A stretch of DNA of 17,020 bases from NCBI GenBank assembly GCA_001784725.1, contig MFRX01000012.1, forward strand, positions 1 through 17,020. The letters are read 5' to 3'. Below are positions 13,373 through 17,020 of this stretch, piece after piece (position 1 is the stretch's first letter; the number at the start of each line of letters is the position of its first letter). Made by a program: the position numbers and the translations under genes. Under the pieces are notes generated by a model that did not search any database, had not been told where the DNA came from, and worked only from the letters and a program-made list of their open reading frames with translations. This stretch comes from Candidatus Moranbacteria bacterium RIFCSPHIGHO2_02_FULL_40_12b. GTDB taxonomy: Bacteria; Patescibacteriota; Minisyncoccia; Moranbacterales; 2-12-FULL-40-10.

Positions 13373-13386
13373 TTTTTCCATCATTT

Positions 13387-14007
13387 CTAATTCTTTTCAA
13401 TTAATGGGACAAAAGAAAACCCAGGAAATTCTTCCTTGTAGAATTCATTCTCTCCTTTTTTCTCAACATACCAAACATCGTTATGAATCGGAATTACCAT
13501 CTTGCCTCCGATTTTAAGCTGTTCTTTGAGTTTGGGAGGAATTTCATCCGCCATAGCGGAGACCAAAATCCGGTCATAGGGGGCGCTTTTTGGATAGCCC
13601 TTACTACCATCGCCGAGGTAAAATTCCACTATTCCATTTTTTATAAAATTATACTTGCTGATATTTTTTTCACCAAAATCATAAAGTTCCTTGAGCCGTT
13701 CAATGGCGGTTATCTTTCCTTTTTCTCCCACAATATAAGCCAGAAGCGCTGTTGTCCAGCCGGAGCCAAACCCGACATCAAGAATATTATTTCCTTTCTC
13801 CGGCTGAAGAAGCTCAAGCATTATTGCTACTGTCAGCGGCTGGGAAATTGTCTGGCCGTATCCGATCGGAAGCGGGATATTCGCCTCTGCCTCGCTTTCT
13901 AAGTCCTTAGGAAGAAACTCCGCCCGGTTAATTTCAGAAAAGGCGTCAATTATGCGATCCGTCCGCAGATAGCCGTTTTTAATAAGATCGTTTACTAATC
14001 TGCTCAT
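13387..14007 (-). CDS. pcm: Protein-L-isoaspartate O-methyltransferase
   Basis: Repairs age-damaged proteins by methylating isoaspartyl residues with S-adenosylmethionine; cytoplasmic. 206 aa, normal length. The family signature PIGYGQTISQP (47-57, with Ser55) is followed by the SAM-binding LDVGFGSGWTTALL (76-89, usual EIGTGSGYQTA), AIERLKELYDFG, and YLGDGSKGYPKSAPYDRILV. It ends at FSFVPLIEKN. The Trp in GSGW replaces the common Tyr. It lies between the YjbQ-like gene and mltG on one strand. An extended -10 box 8 bases before the ATG suggests its own leaderless transcript. Confidence 0.93.
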   Translation of the reverse strand: MSRLVNDLIKNGYLRTDRIIDAFSEINRAEFLPKDLESEAEANIPLPIGYGQTISQPLTVAIMLELLQPEKGNNILDVGFGSGWTTALLAYIVGEKGKITAIERLKELYDFGEKNISKYNFIKNGIVEFYLGDGSKGYPKSAPYDRILVSAMADEIPPKLKEQLKIGGKMVIPIHNDVWYVEKKGENEFYKEEFPGFSFVPLIEKN

Positions 14008-14015
14008 AAAAAATC

Positions 14016-14024
14016 ATTAAAACA
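14016..14024 (-). promoter_or_regulatory. Extended -10 promoter of pcm, probably leaderless
   Basis: TGT TTTAAT on the minus strand, 8 bases before ATG 14005-14007, the same layout as for alaS and the 128-aa membrane gene. The -35 region is not convincing. Confidence 0.4.
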
Positions 14025-14035
14025 AAATAACATGA

Positions 14036-14072
14036 AAAAATAAAAACAATTAACATATTTGTTTTTATTTTT
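14036..14072. terminator. A/T-rich inverted repeat, possible terminator after the YjbQ gene
   Basis: AAAAATAAAAACAA (14036-14049) pairs perfectly over 14 bp with TTGTTTTTATTTTT (14059-14072) around a 9-base loop, 16 bases after the stop of the YjbQ-like gene. On the minus strand the second arm ends in a T-run. It is all A-T apart from one G-C pair, so stability is low. Confidence 0.5.
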
Positions 14073-14088
14073 CTGTCCATGGCGCGCG

Positions 14089-14529
14089 TTATAATCCTAC
14101 AATTTGCACCAAAATATCCCTTTTTCTGCCGCCATCAAATTCCACCGCGAATATGTTCTGCCTTGAGGAAAGCATAAGTTTTCCTTTTTCCAGAGGAATG
14201 GTCTGGCTTATTCCTGTGACGAATGATTTGCAGTGGGAATGGCCATTGCTTCTTCCGTCGGATTTTATTCCTCTTCGAAGTTCAAAGAGATCGTGGGAAT
14301 AACTGTCTTCCAGCGGAACAAGCTTGTGCATAACGCGCAGAAAATCCTGAAGCAGCATCGGTTCATTGTGATTGACGATTATTCCCATGCTTGTGTGCGG
14401 CGCGTACACGAGAACCCATCCTTCCCGGATTCCCGATTTATCAATGACTTCCTGGACCTTGTCGGTGACATCAATGAATTCCGTCTGGCTTTTGCTTTCT
14501 ATTTTTATGTTTTGTTTGTGTATTCGCAT
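14089..14529 (-). CDS. YjbQ family protein (UPF0047)
   Basis: Small conserved enzyme-like protein; the E. coli homologue YjbQ has a weak thiamin-phosphate-synthase activity, and the physiological role is open. 146 aa. Conserved parts: VYAPHTSMGIIVNHNEP (42-57; usual PHTTAGI..NEN.DP), NGHSHCKSFVTGIS (95-108) with the two metal-type His97 and His99, IPLEKGKLMLSSRQ, and the C-terminal FAVEFDGGRKRDILVQIVG. It lies between the malic enzyme and pcm on the minus strand. No ribosome binding site is seen; a TATAAT at 14548-14553 in the repeat-rich spacer could be a promoter. Confidence 0.92.
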   Translation of the reverse strand: MRIHKQNIKIESKSQTEFIDVTDKVQEVIDKSGIREGWVLVYAPHTSMGIIVNHNEPMLLQDFLRVMHKLVPLEDSYSHDLFELRRGIKSDGRSNGHSHCKSFVTGISQTIPLEKGKLMLSSRQNIFAVEFDGGRKRDILVQIVGL

Positions 14530-14630
14530 ATTCTAATTTTAATCCGAATTATATTCGAATTTTATCCGAATAATTTTTAAATGGCATTCGGATTTAATTC
14601 GGGTATAATTCGTATCTTAATTCGTATAAA
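14530..14630. repeat. Degenerate AATTCGGAT/AATTCGTAT repeat spacer
   Basis: About eight degenerate units of the type ATTCGAATTTTATCCG and TTAATTCGGGTATAATTCG fill the spacer and run into the last codons of the malic enzyme (FYTN). The style is the same as at 7435-7540. Confidence 0.55.
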
Positions 14631-15741
14631 ACACTCTAGCAACTTTCTCTGCCACTTTTCTATCCAATGCCCTTGGGATTATTTTACCATAATTCGGATT
14701 TTTTACCAAACCGGCAATCGCTCTGGCTGCCTTTATTTTATGCTCATCGGTAATCATTCTGGTTCTCGTATCCAAAGCCCCCCGGAAAATTCCCGGAAAA
14801 GCCAGTACATTATTGATCTGGTTGGGATAATCCGACCGGCCGGTGGCAATAATTTTTGCTCCTCCTCTCTTTGCTTCTTCCGGCATAATTTCCGGAATGG
14901 GGTTGCTCATCGCAAAAACAATCGCGTCTTTGTTCATTTTCCTTATATCTTCCGCTTCAATCAAATTAGGCGCCGAAACGCCGATAAACACATCCGCTCC
15001 TGCCAAAGCATCCGTCAATTTTCCTTTGATGTTTTCCGGATTGGTCATTTTGGAAATTTTTCTTTTTACCTCGCTTATTCCCTCCCGATAGCGATAAATT
15101 ATTCCCTTGCTGTCTGATACCACGATGTTTTTGGCGCCGTATTTGATAAGCAGCTTTATAACTGAAGTTCCTGCTGCTCCCAGGCCGGATATTGCTATTT
15201 TCACTCTCTTAATATCTTTTTTCACGACTTTCAAGGCATTGATGAGCCCCGCCAAAACTACAATCGCCGTCCCGTGCTGATCGTCGTGAAAAACCGGAAT
15301 GTCCAGTTCTTTTTTTAATCGTTCTTCAATTTCAAAGCATCTCGGCGCGGAAATGTCTTCCAGATTGATTCCGCCGAAAGTCGGCGCGATGGCTTTCACA
15401 ATTTTTATTATTTCTTCCGTATCCTGCTTGGCCAGCACAATCGGAATCGCGTCCACGCCCGCCAGTTCTTTAAATAATAACGCCTTTCCTTCCATTACTG
15501 GCAGTGCCGCTTCCGGACCGATATTTCCTAATCCCAAAACCGCCGATCCGTCGCTCACGACGGCGACGGTATTTTTTCTAATCGTATATTCAAAAACCAA
15601 CTTCTTATTTTTCGCAATCGCCTTGGACACTTCCGCCACCCCCGGCGTATAAAGAATCGGCAATGTTCTTTCCGTCAGTTTCTTTTTGGATTTTATCTCG
15701 ATTTTTCCGCCTAATAACTTGCTTAATTCAATAGAATTCAT
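14617..15741 (-). CDS. NAD(P)-dependent malic enzyme
   Basis: Oxidative decarboxylation of malate to pyruvate and CO2 with NAD(P)H formation. 374 aa, the short bacterial/archaeal form without a phosphotransacetylase domain. Seen: ILYTPGVAEVS with the acid Tyr31, VSDGSAVLGLGNIGP (62-76), MEGKALLFKELAG with catalytic Lys86, FGGINLEDI with metal ligands Glu128 and Asp129, DDQHGTA with Asp154, nucleotide-binding ISGLGAAGTS (184-193), and the conserved FAMSNPIPEI. The start ATG 15739-15741 follows the stop of the trxB tail remnant after only 3 bases (TAATTTATG), suggesting former translational coupling with trxB. Cofactor preference cannot be read with certainty. Confidence 0.93.
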   Translation of the reverse strand: MNSIELSKLLGGKIEIKSKKKLTERTLPILYTPGVAEVSKAIAKNKKLVFEYTIRKNTVAVVSDGSAVLGLGNIGPEAALPVMEGKALLFKELAGVDAIPIVLAKQDTEEIIKIVKAIAPTFGGINLEDISAPRCFEIEERLKKELDIPVFHDDQHGTAIVVLAGLINALKVVKKDIKRVKIAISGLGAAGTSVIKLLIKYGAKNIVVSDSKGIIYRYREGISEVKRKISKMTNPENIKGKLTDALAGADVFIGVSAPNLIEAEDIRKMNKDAIVFAMSNPIPEIMPEEAKRGGAKIIATGRSDYPNQINNVLAFPGIFRGALDTRTRMITDEHKIKAARAIAGLVKNPNYGKIIPRALDRKVAEKVARVFYTN

Positions 15742-15744
15742 AAA

Positions 15745-15807
15745 TTATTTTTTACTCAACTTCGATTTCCGATAAATACTGCCAGCGGCGACGGCGCCTT
15801 CGGCGAC
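15745..15807 (-). pseudogene. Orphan second copy of the trxB C-terminal end (20 codons plus stop)
   Basis: This reads VAEGAVAAGSIYRKSKLSKK and stop. The intact trxB tail at 16536-16598 reads the same except V for I and L for S. 18 of 20 residues match, but only 44 of 63 bases; the first 17 bases are identical and most later codons differ at silent positions. The fragment abuts the outermost REP hairpin on one side and lies 3 bases before the malic enzyme start on the other. It has no start codon of its own. Confidence 0.8.
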
Positions 15808-15809
15808 CC

Positions 15810-15832
15810 ACTTAGACATTTGATGTCTAAGT
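15810..15832. repeat. REP hairpin copy 1, after the transposase stop
   Basis: ACTTAGACAT - TTG - ATGTCTAAGT: a perfect 10-bp stem with a 3-base loop. It lies one base beyond the transposase stop codon (15834-15836) and directly against the trxB tail remnant. Confidence 0.9.
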
Positions 15833-15833
15833 A

Positions 15834-16520
15834 TTAATTTTCCAGTAAATAACTATCCATATTTTTCAGCATCTCCTTTTTTTCAATTATACCCTTCACG
15901 AATTTTTCCGCAAATTGCTTGTATTCCTTTTTATTCCGAAACTGCCCCAAAATCATTTCCTTATTTTTACAAAACTTAACCTCGCTATCTCTTGTGTACT
16001 CTTCCCAGCTCGACTTAGACATTTCGTGTCTAAGTGATATTTTATGCACCAAATTATTCAAATTAATATAAACACTTAGATGTAACAGGTACTCGTTGGA
16101 ATCTATATGCACCGATTTAAACACTCCTTGAAATAAAACTCCGCTCCTTTTATGTTTATGATTAAAATATTTCGTATAGCCATTACCCAACTTTTGCATA
16201 AACTTTTCGATTCCTTCATCTACCGACGGCTCCAAAATAAAATGATAATGATTCGGATTCACACAATAACAAACAACATTAACTAAACTACTTGACTTAG
16301 ACATTTGATGTCTAAGTTTACTGGTTTTAAAAGAATTCCAGTAGATACTTCCAATGGAATAATCCACATTAAATTCAAGCATGCTCTGAAAAAATCTTTG
16401 GAAATCGTTTTGATCGGAAAAAATATTTCTCTTATCAACTCCTCTGTTAAAAACGTGATAAAATTCTCCTTTTCTAAATGGAACTTTGCGCATTTTGTTT
16501 TTATTTTTCGACTTGGACAT
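15834..16520 (-). CDS. REP-associated Y1 (HUH) transposase
   Basis: Single-strand DNA transposase of the TnpA-REP/RAYT group, which acts on REP hairpins. 228 aa. Seen: VPFRKGEFYHVFNRGVDKRN at the N-terminus, VVCYCVNPNHYHFILEP with the HUH pair His91 and His93, the catalytic tyrosine region GNGYTKYFNHKHKRSGVLFQ (Tyr115 or Tyr118), and YINLNNLVH. Two copies of the REP hairpin are read in frame as LRHQMSKS (69-76) and LRHEMSKS (163-170). The first four codons (MSKS) come from a third copy. Met10 (16493) may be the ancestral start. It begins 15 bases after the trxB stop, in the same frame as trxB. The gene looks intact. Confidence 0.9.
   Translation of the reverse strand: MSKSKNKNKMRKVPFRKGEFYHVFNRGVDKRNIFSDQNDFQRFFQSMLEFNVDYSIGSIYWNSFKTSKLRHQMSKSSSLVNVVCYCVNPNHYHFILEPSVDEGIEKFMQKLGNGYTKYFNHKHKRSGVLFQGVFKSVHIDSNEYLLHLSVYINLNNLVHKISLRHEMSKSSWEEYTRDSEVKFCKNKEMILGQFRNKKEYKQFAEKFVKGIIEKKEMLKNMDSYLLEN
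16013..16035. repeat. REP hairpin copy 2, inside the transposase gene
   Basis: ACTTAGACAT - TTC - GTGTCTAAGT; same unit with a changed loop base and one G-T pair next to the loop. Coding strand reads LRHEMSKS. Confidence 0.9.
16295..16317. repeat. REP hairpin copy 3, inside the transposase gene
   Basis: ACTTAGACAT - TTG - ATGTCTAAGT, identical to copy 1. Coding strand reads LRHQMSKS, just before VVCYCVNPNHYH. Confidence 0.9.
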
Positions 16521-16533
16521 TTGATGTCCAAGT
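16511..16533. repeat. REP hairpin copy 4, over the transposase start codon
   Basis: ACTTGGACAT - TTG - ATGTCCAAGT, a perfect stem with a compensated A-T to G-C change relative to copy 1. The transposase ATG (16518-16520) lies inside it, and the trxB stop (16536-16538) is 2 bases away. The paired change shows that the stem itself is under selection. Confidence 0.9.
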
Positions 16534-16535
16534 GG

Positions 16536-17020
16536 TTATTTTTTGGAAAGTTTGAGTTTGCGGTAGACAGAACCGGCCGCCACGGCGCCTTCGGCGACGG
16601 CGGTGATGATTTGCCTGAATTTATTAGAGCCGGTGGAGACATCGCCTGCAGCATAGACATTTTCAATATTGGTCGCTTGCGTCTGATCAACAATAATATA
16701 GTTTTGTTCGTCCAGTTTGACGCCTAATTCTTGCGCGATGGCCACGCCCGGAGTCGATCCGACTTCAATAAAAATTCCCTGAATGGTCAGTTCTTTGGCC
16801 CCGCCTTTTTCCTCATAAACAATGCTTGAGACCTTCGCGTCTCCTTTGATTTCTTTGATATCAGTGCAGCATATTTTTTCAATCTTCGGATTTTTATTTA
16901 TCAAATCGTCCCAGGACGGCTCCCAAGTGTATGATTCGCGATACATAAGATATACCTCGTTGGCAAATTCAGAAAGATGAATGGCCGCCGTCGCCGCCGC
17001 GTCTCCTCCGCCGATTACCA
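16536..17020 (-). CDS. trxB: Thioredoxin reductase-like flavoprotein, C-terminal part (cut by window edge)
   Basis: Transfers electrons from NADPH through FAD to thioredoxin or a related disulfide partner. Only the last 161 codons are inside the window; the N-terminal FAD motif and CxxC lie beyond it. Seen: the NADPH-domain start VIGGGDAAATAAIHLSEFA (usual GGGDSA), VYLMYRE, GIFIEVGSTPGVAIAQELGV, and the FAD-contacting NVYAAGDVSTGSNKFRQIIT followed by AVAEGAVAAGS and the basic tail RKLKLSKK. The tail exists a second time at 15745-15807. Without the N-terminus a related NAD(P)H-flavoprotein cannot be excluded. Confidence 0.88.
   Translation of the reverse strand, partial: VIGGGDAAATAAIHLSEFANEVYLMYRESYTWEPSWDDLINKNPKIEKICCTDIKEIKGDAKVSSIVYEEKGGAKELTIQGIFIEVGSTPGVAIAQELGVKLDEQNYIIVDQTQATNIENVYAAGDVSTGSNKFRQIITAVAEGAVAAGSVYRKLKLSKK

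Noticed and set aside
14581..15117. 178-codon plus-strand open frame inside the malic enzyme gene
   Set aside because: Antisense to well-conserved malic enzyme motifs; composition is typical of a shadow frame.
15810..16533. CRISPR-like array of 23-base repeats
   Set aside because: Spacing is 203, 282 and 216 bases with coding sequence between; the units are REP hairpins around a Y1 transposase.
16283..16693. Minus-strand frame overlapping the transposase and the trxB tail
   Set aside because: A different frame over two genes with recognised motifs; no start signal or family.

Overview
The window reads as a chromosomal segment of an AT-rich ultra-small bacterium of the Candidate Phyla Radiation (Patescibacteria), most likely a parcubacterial lineage. 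This is inference from gene content and repeat style, not from a marker tree. The pointers are: an alanyl-tRNA synthetase that ends before the usual C-terminal domain, a sigma-region-4/HARE winged-helix protein without sigma region 2, a VirD4/TraG-like ATPase paired with a one-pass membrane protein, a REP-associated Y1 transposase of the 'FNRGVDKRNIF' type, and short repeats that invade both intergenic DNA and genes ('DPSTSSGQ' and 'DPSTSLRMT' peptides, TTCGTA-type strings, AACAAC-type strings).

Layout. 1-604: the end of an unidentified gene and two small plus-strand genes with strong ribosome binding sites (a 54-aa one-pass membrane peptide and an 82-aa cysteine-containing peptide), closed by a two-way terminator. 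650-5147 (minus): mnmA (tRNA 2-thiolation), three small unknown proteins, alaS and rplU, a translation-related block. 5162-5548 (plus): a small multi-pass membrane protein, divergent from mnmA with only 14 bases between the start codons. 5654-9962 (minus): sigma4-HARE regulator, membrane protein, then TraG-like ATPase with a zinc ribbon, possibly a DNA- or protein-translocation module. 10143-12171 (plus): dihydroorotase and dihydroorotate dehydrogenase, consecutive steps of pyrimidine synthesis, with a good promoter candidate and Shine-Dalgarno sites. 12297-17020 (minus): thioredoxin reductase (cut by the window edge), REP transposase, a trxB tail remnant, malic enzyme, YjbQ-family protein, Pcm and MltG.

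The most striking region is 15745-16598. A REP-type transposase gene carries four copies of a 23-base hairpin repeat: one over its start codon, two inside its reading frame and one just after its stop. The unit is flanked by two diverged copies of the last 20 codons of trxB. The outer copy ends 3 bases before the malic enzyme start codon, so trxB and the malic enzyme were probably once directly adjacent. The element may have inserted at the 3' end of trxB while leaving an intact tail on the upstream side.

A second theme is translation start signals. The small left-end genes and the pyr genes have classic AGGAGG-like sites. alaS, the 128-aa membrane gene and pcm instead have an extended -10 box (TGn plus hexamer) 6-8 bases before the start codon, which suggests leaderless mRNAs. 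No tRNA, rRNA or CRISPR array was recognised, and no gene-free stretch exceeds about 180 bases.
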